A DNA stretch of 64,000 nt from Rikenella sp031549665 (GTDB lineage: Bacteria; Bacteroidota; Bacteroidia; Bacteroidales; Rikenellaceae): NCBI GenBank assembly GCA_031549665.1, contig JAVBPJ010000001.1, positions 268,118 through 332,117 on the forward strand, in the 5' to 3' direction. Shown in pieces: positions 50,807 to 58,879 of this stretch. The notes beneath the pieces were generated by a model, which was not told the origin of the DNA, made no database searches, and was given only the letters and a program-made list of their open reading frames with translations. Each line of letters opens with the position of its first letter. Position 1 is the first letter of the stretch. Position numbers and translations under genes: made by a program.

Positions 50807-50858
50807 CATGCCGGACAACGACGCTCGAACCCTGAACCCCTCTCCGCCGGGCGACGCG

Positions 50859-51497
50859 CTACCCCTCCACCATCCGGCAACTTTTTTCCATCAGCGAACG
50901 AAGGTGGGAAATGCGTCCCTCCAAATCCGTACTCCCCATCAGGTAACGCACCGCGCAAAGGTTTCGGGCGCCCGCGGCAACCGCCCCCCGGGCGGTGATC
51001 CCGTCAATGCCGCCGATAGCCACCACCGGAAGCGGCGAGAAACGCACCACGTCGGCCAACTGCTCCAACCCCGCCACCGGATCCGGTTTCGCCTTGGTCG
51101 GCGTGGCATACACAGGGCCGAATCCGATGTAATCCGGCCGATGGGCCATCTCCATCGCCGCACGGGCCTGAGCCAGGGAGTGGGTCGAAAGGCCGATAAT
51201 CATCTCCGGCCCCACGATCCGCCGCGCCTCGGACAGCGGCAAATCCTCCTGCCCCAGATGCAGTCCGTCGGCGTCGCAGAGGGCCGCTATGTCCGGACGG
51301 TCGTTGACGATCAGACGGGTGGCCGACCCTCGGGTGATCGACCTCAACGCGCGGCATACCTCCAACAGTTGCCGGTCGTTCATCCCCTTTTCGCGCACCT
51401 GCAACATCCGCACTCCCTGCTGGACGCATACCTCCGCAATCCGCGCGTGCGGCAGCACCGGATCGGTGATGATGACGTACAATCCGAAATCATCCAT
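50859..51497 (-). CDS. thiE: Thiamine-phosphate synthase ThiE
   Basis: TIM-barrel enzyme that joins the thiazole and pyrimidine (HMP-PP) units into thiamine phosphate. The 212 residues show YVIITDP at the start, VQQGVRMLQVREKGM, LIVNDRPDIAALCDADGLHLGQEDL, IIGLSTHSLAQA, YIGFGPVYATPTK and VVAIGGIDG. The ATG (51495-51497) overlaps the TAA of the Thi4-type gene by one base, so both are made from the TPP-riboswitch transcript. Longer readings would lie inside the upstream gene. Confidence 0.95.
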   Translation of the reverse strand: MDDFGLYVIITDPVLPHARIAEVCVQQGVRMLQVREKGMNDRQLLEVCRALRSITRGSATRLIVNDRPDIAALCDADGLHLGQEDLPLSEARRIVGPEMIIGLSTHSLAQARAAMEMAHRPDYIGFGPVYATPTKAKPDPVAGLEQLADVVRFSPLPVVAIGGIDGITARGAVAAGARNLCAVRYLMGSTDLEGRISHLRSLMEKSCRMVEG

Positions 51498-52273
51498 TAT
51501 TCGCCGTCCAGTCTTTCGATGATGATCCGCGCCGCTTTTTGCCCCGACAGCAACATACCGCCAAAGATCGGCCCCATGCGGAAACTTCCGCCCACCCCGT
51601 TGGCCGCCATGCCCGCAACAAAGAGTCCCGGAAAAACTTCCTTTGTATTTTCGACCGTCGTCCGTTCGCCCAACTCCACCGCCAGCGAACGTTCGCCCAT
51701 CACCGCGCCGGTGGGAGTATCGAGCCGGACTCCGTTTTTTCGGGAGACAATGCGGCACACTTCGCAGTCGTGTCCCGTCCCTTCGAGCACGGCGCGGGAC
51801 TGAAACACCAACGGATCGACGTGCAAGCCCTCGCGGTGAACAGGCGCCCAGTTAACCACCAGGCCGCGCACCGCTTCGTGGCGGAAGACCACATCTTCCA
51901 CCGAAAAACAGTTGAAAATCACAGCTCCCGCCCGGGTGGCCCGGTAAATCAGGGCCGAAGTGGAATGCACCGAGTCCACGGTAACGTAATCCTCTCCCTG
52001 ATAGGGAACGTAATCGATCCCCATCTCGTCGAGGATCGGCAGGGCTTCGCGTTGCACCATGATTTCGTTGAACATCATGGCTCCGCCCCACATGCCTCCG
52101 CCGGGGGCCAGCTTACGTTCGAAAATGGCCACCCGTTTTCCGGCCCGAGCCAGGTAATACGCCGCCACGAGGCCCGACGGACCGCCGCCCACAATGGCGA
52201 CATCCAGTGTCAGGTGGTTTTTAAGTTTGTTGAAATAGGAGTCGATGATTCCTGCCGAGACAATGCGTTCCAT
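51497..52273 (-). CDS. thi4: Thi4-type thiazole synthase, His (sulfide-dependent) form
   Basis: Makes the adenylated thiazole of thiamine from NAD and glycine. The 258-residue protein has the Rossmann start VAIVGGGPSGLVAAYYLARAG, FERKLAPGGGMWGGAMMFN, the GHD segment near 167, and a C-terminal GLFVAGMAANGVGGSFRMGPIFGGM. Where yeast Thi4 has its sacrificial cysteine, this protein has histidine (GLHVDPL, His151). In archaeal homologues this marks a true catalyst that uses free sulfide. It is the first gene after a TPP riboswitch and is coupled to thiE. The function is well supported; the sulfide use is inferred. Confidence 0.9.
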   Translation of the reverse strand: MERIVSAGIIDSYFNKLKNHLTLDVAIVGGGPSGLVAAYYLARAGKRVAIFERKLAPGGGMWGGAMMFNEIMVQREALPILDEMGIDYVPYQGEDYVTVDSVHSTSALIYRATRAGAVIFNCFSVEDVVFRHEAVRGLVVNWAPVHREGLHVDPLVFQSRAVLEGTGHDCEVCRIVSRKNGVRLDTPTGAVMGERSLAVELGERTTVENTKEVFPGLFVAGMAANGVGGSFRMGPIFGGMLLSGQKAARIIIERLDGE

Positions 52274-52361
52274 GTCGATTTCTTGTTGTTAAAGGTGAAA
52301 CAAAAAATCACACAGCGATGCCTTACGGCGGACCATTCCTCACGAAATAGACACTCTTTTA

Positions 52362-52438
52362 CTCCCTACGACGGCATTGCCCGCATCAGGTTCAATGGGT
52401 ATGATCTCAGACTGCCCCGACGAGCAGACACCCCTGTA
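52362..52438 (-). promoter_or_regulatory. TPP riboswitch (THI box)
   Basis: On the minus strand the conserved core reads in order GGGGTG, CTGAGATCATACCC, GAACCTGATGCGGG, AATGCC and CGTAGGGA. It lies about 90 bases before the Thi4 ATG and should repress the thi4-thiE operon when TPP is high. With the -7 box it accounts for the 252-base gap here. Confidence 0.95.
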
Positions 52439-52449
52439 TGAATGATGGA

Positions 52450-52457
52450 CAAAGATA
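52450..52457 (-). promoter_or_regulatory. -7 box of the thi operon
   Basis: TATCTTTG on the minus strand, about 12 bases upstream of the TPP riboswitch. Confidence 0.65.
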
Positions 52458-52525
52458 ACCAATTCGGCGGTTCCGGCCTCACCGGACCGCCGAATTATCA
52501 GACGACCGCCGGGCGCCGGGCGGGA

Positions 52526-53077
52526 TTACAGCTTGTGTACGAATTCGGAGGCGGGCTTGCGCGTGCGCGGAGCCACCTCGCGTTCCCTGAGCGGCGAAGG
52601 CAGTTTATCGGCCGAATCGGGGACCCCGAGGGTCATCATCGTTACCGGTTCCACCGTGTTGAGGTCCAAACAGAGCAGCTTTTCGCACCGTTCGATGCTG
52701 AAGCCCGCCATTTGGTGCAACTGCAACCCCATCGAAGCCGCCTGCAGGGCCATCGACACGTTGGCCGCGCCCACGTCGTGCATCCAGTGGCGGTTCGGTT
52801 TTCCGTTGCGGGCGAACGCCTTGCGGCCCACCGACAGGATAATCACCGGCGCTTTTTCGGCCCACGCCCGGTTGGAGTCGACCATGCAGGCCGCCAGGGC
52901 GGCGTGCGCCTCGGGCTGATCGGCCGTGGCGTAGTAATACTCCCACTCCTGTTCGTTGTTCGACGAGGGGGCCCAACGGGCCGCTTCGAACACCAGATCC
53001 AACTGCTGCTGCGTAACCGCCGTGGCGGCGTACGAGCGTGGACTCCAACGTTTCTGAATAATATCCAATAGTTCCAT
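52526..53077 (-). CDS. Nitroreductase-family protein
   Basis: Predicted FMN-dependent oxidoreductase of 183 residues. It shows the family start LLDIIQKRWSPRSYAATAV, EAARWAPSSNNEQEWEY and a GAANVSMALQAASMGLQLHQMAGF segment, and ends with ADKLPSPLREREVAPRTRKP. The substrate is unknown. The ATG at 53077 is preferred to one at 53095 because the latter directly abuts the minus-strand box TATCTTTC (53097-53104) and would lie at or before the expected transcription start. It is divergent from the DUF2148 gene. Confidence 0.88.
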   Translation of the reverse strand: MELLDIIQKRWSPRSYAATAVTQQQLDLVFEAARWAPSSNNEQEWEYYYATADQPEAHAALAACMVDSNRAWAEKAPVIILSVGRKAFARNGKPNRHWMHDVGAANVSMALQAASMGLQLHQMAGFSIERCEKLLCLDLNTVEPVTMMTLGVPDSADKLPSPLREREVAPRTRKPASEFVHKL

Positions 53078-53096
53078 AGTTTCGTTTTTGTACATG

Positions 53097-53134
53097 AAAG
53101 ATACAAGATTCCTGCCAAGAATTCGCTAACTTTG
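53097..53134. promoter_or_regulatory. Divergent -7 boxes of the nitroreductase and DUF2148 genes
   Basis: Minus strand TATCTTTC (53097-53104, one mismatch) and plus strand TAACTTTG (53127-53134, exact) face away from each other in a 73-base gap. Confidence 0.55.
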
Positions 53135-53150
53135 GAAGAAAATCGCCCCC

Positions 53151-53684
53151 ATGATCGAAAAAGAGGAATCCATCAAACAGGAGGCCCTGCGGGCCGTTGC
53201 GCTGAAGATGATGACCGCCGCCCGGACGGCCCCCAAGGCCAAAGGAGCCGACCACCTGGAAATTGCCGCCCTGACCCATCCCGACGACTTCAGGCCGCTG
53301 ATCGGAAAGATGATGGAAATCGCCCCCCGCCCCGGTCGGGCCTTTTTCGAACGCGACGCCCACAACATTGCGGCCAGCGCAGCCGTCGTGCTGATCGGCA
53401 CCCGCCGCGCGGTGCTGAACCTGAATTGCGGCTGGTGCGGCTACCCCACCTGCGGGGCCAAGGTCGACCAGGCCCCTGCCGTTCCCTGCGCCTTCAACAT
53501 GAACGACCTGGGGATCGCCGTGGGTTCGGCCGTTTCGGTCGCCGCCGACAACCGGGTGGACTGCCGCGTGATGTTCTCGGCCGGTGTGGCCGCCATGGAA
53601 CTCGACCTGCTCCCCGGATGCCACTGCGTCCTGGCCATTCCCGTCAGCGCAAGCAGCAAGAGCCCCTTCTTCGATCGTAAATAA
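53151..53684 (+). CDS. DUF2148 ferredoxin-like protein
   Basis: A 177-residue DUF2148 protein common in anaerobes. It has an N-terminal helix with A-ARTAPKAKGADHLEI, a glycine/cysteine segment NCGWCGYPTCGAK and a fourth cysteine in PCAFN. These could bind an iron-sulfur cluster. It ends in GCHCVLAIPVS. The function is not established. It is divergent from the nitroreductase gene, and the two may be part of one flavin and iron-sulfur redox pair, but this rests on position only. Confidence 0.85.
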   Translation: MIEKEESIKQEALRAVALKMMTAARTAPKAKGADHLEIAALTHPDDFRPLIGKMMEIAPRPGRAFFERDAHNIAASAAVVLIGTRRAVLNLNCGWCGYPTCGAKVDQAPAVPCAFNMNDLGIAVGSAVSVAADNRVDCRVMFSAGVAAMELDLLPGCHCVLAIPVSASSKSPFFDRK

Positions 53685-53697
53685 GCCGAAAATAGCT

Positions 53698-53705
53698 ACC
53701 TTTGC
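53698..53705 (+). promoter_or_regulatory. -7 box of rfbA
   Basis: Exact TACCTTTG 17 bases before the ATG at 53723. It starts a run of overlapping genes to rsmG. Confidence 0.65.
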
Positions 53706-53722
53706 GAAAATCCACATCGACC

Positions 53723-54604
53723 ATGAAAGGCATTGTACTGGCGGGAGGGAGCGGAACGCGCCTCTACCCCATCACCAAAGGCGTATCGAAGCAGTTGCTG
53801 CCCGTTTACGACAAACCGATGATCTACTACCCGGTCTCGGTGCTGATGCTGGCCGGTATCCGCGAAATCCTGATCATCTCGACCCCGCACGATCTGCCCG
53901 GTTTCCAGCGGCTGCTGGGCGACGGCAGCGACTACGGCGTAACGTTCAGCTATGCCGAACAACCCTCGCCCGACGGACTGGCTCAGGCCTTTCTGATCGG
54001 CGAAGAGTTTATCGGCGACGACGCGGCCTGTTTGGTGCTGGGCGACAACATCTTCTTCGGCAACGGATTTTCCGCCATGCTCGAACGCGCCGTGGAACGG
54101 GCCGAAAAAGAGTCGAAAGCCACCGTATTCGGCTACTGGGTGAACGACCCCGAACGCTACGGCGTGGTGTCGTTCGACCAAAACGGACAGGCCGAAACCC
54201 TGGAAGAGAAACCCAAGGAACCCAAATCGAACTACGCCGTTGTGGGCCTCTACTTCTACCCGAACAAGGTGGTCGAAGTGGCAAAGTCGATCAAACCCTC
54301 GGCCCGCGGCGAGCTGGAGATCACCACCGTAAACGAACGTTTCCTGCACGACCAGGAGCTGTCGGTCGAGATCCTCGGCCGCGGGTTCGCCTGGCTCGAC
54401 ACCGGTACGCACGATTCGTTGAGCGAGGCCTCGACTTTCATCGAAGTGATCGAAAAGCGGCAGGGACTCAAGGTAGCCTGCCTGGAGGCGATCGCCTACA
54501 AAAAAGGGTGGATCACCACCGAACAGCTCATCGCGCTGGCCTCCCCCATGACCAAGAACCAATACGGGCAGTACCTGCTCTCGCGCATTAAAACCAACCG
54601 ATGA
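53723..54604 (+). CDS. rfbA: Glucose-1-phosphate thymidylyltransferase
   Basis: Makes dTDP-glucose from dTTP and glucose-1-phosphate, the first step to dTDP-rhamnose. The 293-residue protein has the nucleotidyltransferase start MKGIVLAGGSGTRLYPIT, KQLLPVYDKPMIYYP, the catalytic VLGDNIFFG, and the EEKPKEPKSNYAVVGLYFY segment. The ATG at 53723 is the family start. Its stop overlaps the rfbC start (ATGA). Confidence 0.96.
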   Translation: MKGIVLAGGSGTRLYPITKGVSKQLLPVYDKPMIYYPVSVLMLAGIREILIISTPHDLPGFQRLLGDGSDYGVTFSYAEQPSPDGLAQAFLIGEEFIGDDAACLVLGDNIFFGNGFSAMLERAVERAEKESKATVFGYWVNDPERYGVVSFDQNGQAETLEEKPKEPKSNYAVVGLYFYPNKVVEVAKSIKPSARGELEITTVNERFLHDQELSVEILGRGFAWLDTGTHDSLSEASTFIEVIEKRQGLKVACLEAIAYKKGWITTEQLIALASPMTKNQYGQYLLSRIKTNR

Positions 54605-55155
54605 GCAAGTTCCTCGCCACCGCCACCCCCATCGAAGGATTGTTGGTTATCGAACCCACCGTCTTCGGCGATCACCGGGGATTTTTTCTTGAAAGCTATT
54701 CGGAACGCGACTTTGCCGAAATCGGCATCAACGAGCGTTTTGTACAGGACAACCACTCCAAATCGCGGCGCGGCGTTCTGCGCGGCATGCACCTTCAACA
54801 CCCGCACGCCCAGGGAAAACTGGTGCGCGTAGCGGCCGGAGCCATCTACGACGTCGCCGTCGACGTCCGCCCCGGGAGTCCCACGCGCGGGCAGTGGTTC
54901 GGCGTAGAGCTTTCGGCCGAAAACAAGCGATTGTTCTGGGTACCCGCCGGATTCGCCCACGGCTTCCTTACCCTGGAAGAGGGGACCGAGATGCTCTACA
55001 AATGCACCGACTACTACCACCCCGAACTCGAATCGGGCTACCTGTGGAACGACCCCGCGCTGGCCATCGACTGGCGATTGCCCCATTACGGTTTTGCGGA
55101 GAGCGACCTGCTGCTCTCCGACAAGGATCGCCAACACCCCCCGTTTATCCGCTAA
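54601..55155 (+). CDS. rfbC: dTDP-4-dehydrorhamnose 3,5-epimerase
   Basis: Cupin-fold epimerase of 184 residues, third enzyme of the dTDP-L-rhamnose pathway. It shows GLLVIEPTVFGDHRGFFLESYSERDF, the catalytic His in GVLRGMHLQHP, DVAVDVRPGSPTRGQWFGVELSAENKR, and WVPAGFAHGFLTL with the catalytic Tyr and Asp region following. It is coupled to rfbA. The pathway's rfbB and rfbD genes are not in the window. Confidence 0.95.
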   Translation: MSKFLATATPIEGLLVIEPTVFGDHRGFFLESYSERDFAEIGINERFVQDNHSKSRRGVLRGMHLQHPHAQGKLVRVAAGAIYDVAVDVRPGSPTRGQWFGVELSAENKRLFWVPAGFAHGFLTLEEGTEMLYKCTDYYHPELESGYLWNDPALAIDWRLPHYGFAESDLLLSDKDRQHPPFIR

Positions 55156-55170
55156 ACACCCCCTATTCCT

Positions 55171-56211
55171 ATGGAAGCTAACGAGCCGAAAGAGATCGAC
55201 CTGATTCAATTGTTCCGCCACTTGCTGGGCAAGTGGAAATTCATCGCAGGGGTAACCGCCGCCCTCTTCGCGGTGGGCATGGTCGCCTACGTAAGCACCC
55301 CCAACGAATACAGAAGCACGGCAAAACTTTTGGCCGAAGACGCGCAGAGCCGCGTCCCCTCAGGGCTTGCCGGAATGCTGGGCGGCGTCGCCAACATGAG
55401 TACCGACGCCATCACCTCCTCCTCGTTCCCCGACATCGTCAAAACACGCCCCATGTTGGCCAAATTCCTCGATCTCGAGGTGCAAACCATCGAGGGAGAG
55501 CCAGTCAAACTGTTCGAGTACCTGGTCAACGAACAGCGTTTCCCCTGGTGGCAGTACATCACAAAGCCAGGGCTGTGGAAGTCGCACAAAATCAATCCCC
55601 AGGACTACGTGTACGACACCTGTTCGATCACTCCCCTGCAAGGCCTGTTTTTTGGACGGCTTTCGGAAAGTTTCGAGGTCGTACTGGAGAAAAACGCCCC
55701 CAATACCGTTACCGTAACGATGCAGGATCCGCACATAGCCTTCCAAACCGCCCGGCTATTGATGCAGGAACTCGAAGTCTACATCTCGGATTACCGTACC
55801 CTGAAAGCGCGGCGAAACCTCCATTTTTCGGAGCTGCAACTCGACAGCGCCCGAAAAAACTACGTGCTGGCCCAGGAGAAGCTGGCACGATTCGAAGACG
55901 CCAATCAAAACATGATCTCCCGCTTTGCCCGCACCGAGTGGGAACGGCTCCGTAACGACTTTAGCGTCGCCACCTCGGTATACGGCACCCTGGCCACCCA
56001 AACCGAAACCCTGCGGTTGGAGCTGCAAAAGGCCAAACCCGTCTACGTCGTCCTCGAACCCCTGACCCTGCAACCCGGTAAAATCGCCCCAGGTCTTTTC
56101 AAATATGCCGCGATCTCCATTTTTCTGGGCCTGTTTTTCGGCGCCGGTTACGTGGTAATCACCTACCTCTTTTGCAGCGGAGACAAGTCCAAGCAGTCCG
56201 ACCAACAGTGA
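55171..56211 (+). CDS. Wzz-type chain-length determinant/polysaccharide co-polymerase
   Basis: Inner-membrane protein of 346 residues of the Wzz/PCP family that sets chain length of O-antigen or exopolysaccharide. TM1 lies at about residues 26-46 (FIAGVTAALFAVGMVAYVS), followed by the periplasmic start EYRSTAKLLAEDAQSR, a long helical region with coiled coil (about 190-290), and TM2 at about 310-335 after a proline-rich PLTLQPGKIAPGLFK. There is no cytoplasmic tyrosine-kinase domain. It is placed between rfbC and a glycosyltransferase, which supports a surface glycan role. Confidence 0.85.
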   Translation: MEANEPKEIDLIQLFRHLLGKWKFIAGVTAALFAVGMVAYVSTPNEYRSTAKLLAEDAQSRVPSGLAGMLGGVANMSTDAITSSSFPDIVKTRPMLAKFLDLEVQTIEGEPVKLFEYLVNEQRFPWWQYITKPGLWKSHKINPQDYVYDTCSITPLQGLFFGRLSESFEVVLEKNAPNTVTVTMQDPHIAFQTARLLMQELEVYISDYRTLKARRNLHFSELQLDSARKNYVLAQEKLARFEDANQNMISRFARTEWERLRNDFSVATSVYGTLATQTETLRLELQKAKPVYVVLEPLTLQPGKIAPGLFKYAAISIFLGLFFGAGYVVITYLFCSGDKSKQSDQQ

Positions 56212-57353
56212 TCGATTTTTTTGCACAATTTTCCCCCGCTTTGCTGGCACTCTGCGCGGGAGTGGTAGTTGTGGCGATCGTGCAGATCGTCTACCTGCTG
56301 CGCTATGCGCAAATTGCCACCCACCGGCACAAGCGGCGCCAACGAAAATCCGAACCGCTGCCTCCCGTCTCGGTCATCGTGGTGGTGGCCGACGATCCGG
56401 AATACATCCTCGAAAAACTCCCCCGGCTGCTCACCCAGCACCACCCCGATTACGAAGTCGTTGTTGTGGACGACGGGTCGGTGCAAGACCTTACCACCGA
56501 ACTGCTCGCCGTCCAGCAGCAATACCCCGACCGGCTGCGCTACACCACCATCAAGGCCGATCCCGTTTTCCGGCACAGCCGCAAACTGGCGCTGACCGTC
56601 GGCATCAAAGCGGCCAGGCACGAACGGATGATCTTCATCGATCCCGACGGATGGCCCTCGTCCGACAAGTGGCTTTCGCTGATGGCCCGCGGTTTCAACG
56701 GCGGCGGCGTGGTAATCGGCTACACAGGCATTGAAAAGAGGAAAGGAGCAGTAAATGGTTGGATCCGGTGCGACAGGCTCAGCCGGTCGATCCGTTTTTT
56801 GAGCGCCGCCATCCACCGCCACCCCTACCGGGGCATGTACAACAACCTCGGGTACACCAAGTCGCTGTTTTTCAGAAACAAAGGATTCACCCACCTGCGC
56901 ATGACCCTCGGAGAAGACGACCTGTTCGTCCAATCCGTCGCTCCGTGGTGCGACACCAGCGTGATCCTGAATCCGCAGGCTACCGTTTGGCAGGAACAGC
57001 GCGGCGGGCTGCGTTGGTGGTGGAACGAACAAATCTACCGCAGCGGAACGTTCTCCCTGTTTCCGGCGCGCGTCAAGGCCGGGCAGTTCACCGACCTGCT
57101 CACCCGGACCCTGCTGTTGGCCGGAGCCATCACCCTGGCCCTGCTGCAAACGCCGGTGTTGTGGATGGTCGGAGTCGGCGCATGGGTACTCCGCGAGGCG
57201 TTGCTGCTGGTTACCCTGCGCATGATCATGCAGCGGTTGGGAGAACGCAAACTCGCCTGGTACTACTTTGTCCACGACCTGTACCTCCCCGTGGGGGAAC
57301 TCCTGCTTTGGATCAACCGCACCCTGAAACCCAGCCAACGGATATGGATCTGA
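56208..57353 (+). CDS. Membrane-anchored family 2 glycosyltransferase
   Basis: A 381-residue inner-membrane glycosyltransferase. An N-terminal TM segment (about 10-30) is followed by a GT-A domain: PVSVIVVVADDPEYI, YEVVVVDDGSVQDL, FIDPDGWPSSDKWL (DxD-like metal site), and LGEDDLFVQSVA, with the acceptor loop QEQRGGLRWWWNEQ, a Q/RxxRW-like pattern. Two or more C-terminal TM segments (LLLAGAITLALLQTPVLWMVG onward) follow. The GTG at 56208 overlaps the upstream stop (GTGA), which decides the start. Sugar and acceptor are unknown. Confidence 0.88.
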   Translation: MIDFFAQFSPALLALCAGVVVVAIVQIVYLLRYAQIATHRHKRRQRKSEPLPPVSVIVVVADDPEYILEKLPRLLTQHHPDYEVVVVDDGSVQDLTTELLAVQQQYPDRLRYTTIKADPVFRHSRKLALTVGIKAARHERMIFIDPDGWPSSDKWLSLMARGFNGGGVVIGYTGIEKRKGAVNGWIRCDRLSRSIRFLSAAIHRHPYRGMYNNLGYTKSLFFRNKGFTHLRMTLGEDDLFVQSVAPWCDTSVILNPQATVWQEQRGGLRWWWNEQIYRSGTFSLFPARVKAGQFTDLLTRTLLLAGAITLALLQTPVLWMVGVGAWVLREALLLVTLRMIMQRLGERKLAWYYFVHDLYLPVGELLLWINRTLKPSQRIWI

Positions 57354-57907
57354 AAACCGCCAGCGACCAGGAGCTGATCGTCCGGATTCTGGAAGGCGAC
57401 AGCACCTGCTACGACCTGCTGTTCGACCGTTACCGGCAGTCGCTTTACGGAGCGACCCTGCAGCGGTGCGGCAATCCGCAGCAAGCCAGAGAGGTGCTGG
57501 AAGAGGCCTTTGTACGGATCTATTTCAACCTCCACCGTTACGACCCCGCCTACCCGTTCGGCCCCTGGGCGCACAAGATCGCCCAAAACCTGTTCATCGA
57601 CCAGGCCCGCCGCAAGCGCACCAGTCCCTGGGTCGAAATGGACGAACGCAGCGAACAAAACACCCCCAGCGAAGCCCTGAACCCCGAGGAACGGATCATA
57701 TCGGTCCAAAGCAGCACGCAGCTCAACGCCCTTTTGAAGGAGATGCCGCCCCACTACCGAACCATGATCGAGTTGCGCTTTTGGCACGAATACTCCTACG
57801 AAGAGATTGCCGAAAAACTGGGAGTACCGCTCGGAACCGTCAAGACGCGCATCCATCGCGCCCGCGAAAAATTCTGCGAACTCATCACCGACAAAAAACT
57901 ATGGTAG
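57344..57907 (+). CDS. Sigma-70 family RNA polymerase sigma factor (ECF type)
   Basis: A 187-residue ECF-type sigma factor. Region 2 covers about 25-95 (LLFDRYRQSLYGATLQRCGN, WAHKIAQNLFIDQARRKR) and region 4 about 125-180 (MPPHYRTMIELRFWHEYSYEEIAEKLGVPLGTVKTRIHRAREK). The ATG at 57344 lies inside the end of the glycosyltransferase gene by 10 bases, and its stop overlaps rsmG by 7 bases, so it is made as part of the rfbA-to-rsmG transcript. No anti-sigma factor is adjacent. Confidence 0.9.
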   Translation: MDLKTASDQELIVRILEGDSTCYDLLFDRYRQSLYGATLQRCGNPQQAREVLEEAFVRIYFNLHRYDPAYPFGPWAHKIAQNLFIDQARRKRTSPWVEMDERSEQNTPSEALNPEERIISVQSSTQLNALLKEMPPHYRTMIELRFWHEYSYEEIAEKLGVPLGTVKTRIHRAREKFCELITDKKLW

Positions 57908-58494
57908 CGCGCTACTTCCCCGAGCTCACCCCCCGGCAGCTCGAACAGTTCGCCGCCGCCGAGGCGTTGTACCGCACGTGGAACGCCCGCATCAACCTCG
58001 TTTCGAGGCAAGAGGCCGACCAGCTCGAGGAACGCCACCTGCTCCATTCGCTCGCCCTGGTCAAGGCCGACTGCATCCGCCCCGGCCAGCGGGTGATGGA
58101 CCTGGGTTGCGGCGGAGGTTTTCCCGGCATTCCGCTGGCCATCTACTACCCGCAGGTGCAGTTCACGCTCGTGGATTCGATCGGGAAAAAGATCCGCGTG
58201 GTAGAAGCCATTGCGGAAGAGCTTGATTTGCAGAACGTAACCGCCGTATGGGGACGGGCCGAAGCCGTCGAAGGCCCTTTCGACTGGGTGGTCAGCCGCG
58301 CCGTCGCACCCCTGTCCGACCTGGTGGCATGGAGCTGGGCGAAAAGCGTTCACGGCATTTTGGCCCTCAAGGGAGGCGATTTGACCGCCGAAATAGCCGC
58401 CGCGAAACAAAAAGCCCGCCTGCTCCCCATCTCGGACTGGTTCGACGAACCCTTTTTCGAGACCAAAAAAGTGGTGATTCTCTCCAAAAAATAG
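57901..58494 (+). CDS. rsmG: 16S rRNA (guanine-N7) methyltransferase RsmG
   Basis: Methylates N7 of G527 in 16S rRNA. The 197-residue protein has an N-terminal helix (YRTWNARINLVSRQEADQLEERHLLHSLAL), the SAM loop VMDLGCGGGFPGIPLAI, FTLVDSIGKKIRVVEAI, and the late VVSRAVAPLSDLVAW. The ATG at 57901 overlaps the sigma factor stop by 7 bases. It is the last gene of the overlapping run that starts at rfbA. Confidence 0.94.
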   Translation: MVARYFPELTPRQLEQFAAAEALYRTWNARINLVSRQEADQLEERHLLHSLALVKADCIRPGQRVMDLGCGGGFPGIPLAIYYPQVQFTLVDSIGKKIRVVEAIAEELDLQNVTAVWGRAEAVEGPFDWVVSRAVAPLSDLVAWSWAKSVHGILALKGGDLTAEIAAAKQKARLLPISDWFDEPFFETKKVVILSKK

Positions 58495-58502
58495 ATTGGG
58501 AG

Positions 58503-58533
58503 TTGTTTAACTCGCCTCTTTTGCTTACCTTTG
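58503..58533 (+). promoter_or_regulatory. Promoter of rpmH
   Basis: TTGTTT (58503-58508) and TACCTTTG (58526-58533) with 20 bases between TTG and TA. Confidence 0.75.
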
Positions 58534-58578
58534 CCCCACATTTTGCAGAAACAAAGCACCTAAAGCAACGATATAGCC

Positions 58579-58734
58579 ATGAAACGGACTTTCCAACCCT
58601 CACAACGCAAACGAGTTAACAAGCACGGCTTCCGCGAACGGATGTCTACGCCCAACGGTCGTCGCGTATTGGCCGCCCGCCGTGCCAAGGGGCGCAAAAA
58701 GCTGACCGTATCGGACGAATTCCGTCAGGCCTAA
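58579..58734 (+). CDS. rpmH: 50S ribosomal protein L34
   Basis: A 51-residue ribosomal protein (MKRTFQPSQRKRVNKHGFRE... to SDEFRQA). The KRTFQPS start, HGFRERMSTPNGRRVLAARRAKGRKKL core and very basic composition are diagnostic. It has its own consensus promoter 45 bases upstream and is followed by a terminator about 90 bases later. In many bacteria rpmH lies at the origin beside rnpA and yidC; that context is absent here, as is usual in Bacteroidota. Confidence 0.97.
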   Translation: MKRTFQPSQRKRVNKHGFRERMSTPNGRRVLAARRAKGRKKLTVSDEFRQA

Positions 58735-58822
58735 TTCCGAGTCCCGCCCGGGAGCGAGGGGGTTCCAACCGCACCGAAGCCCCGCCCGCCGCAACCCCGC
58801 AGCTCGACAATACCCCATACCG

Positions 58823-58854
58823 AAAAACCGCCGGCCGGACAGCCGGCGGTTTTT
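58823..58854 (+). terminator. Terminator between rpmH and mqnE
   Basis: Perfect 8-bp stem CCGCCGGC (58828-58835) / GCCGGCGG (58842-58849), flanked by five A and five T, so it could work in both directions. Confidence 0.88.
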
Positions 58855-58879
58855 CGCATCCTAACCGATCCCCCGCCCC

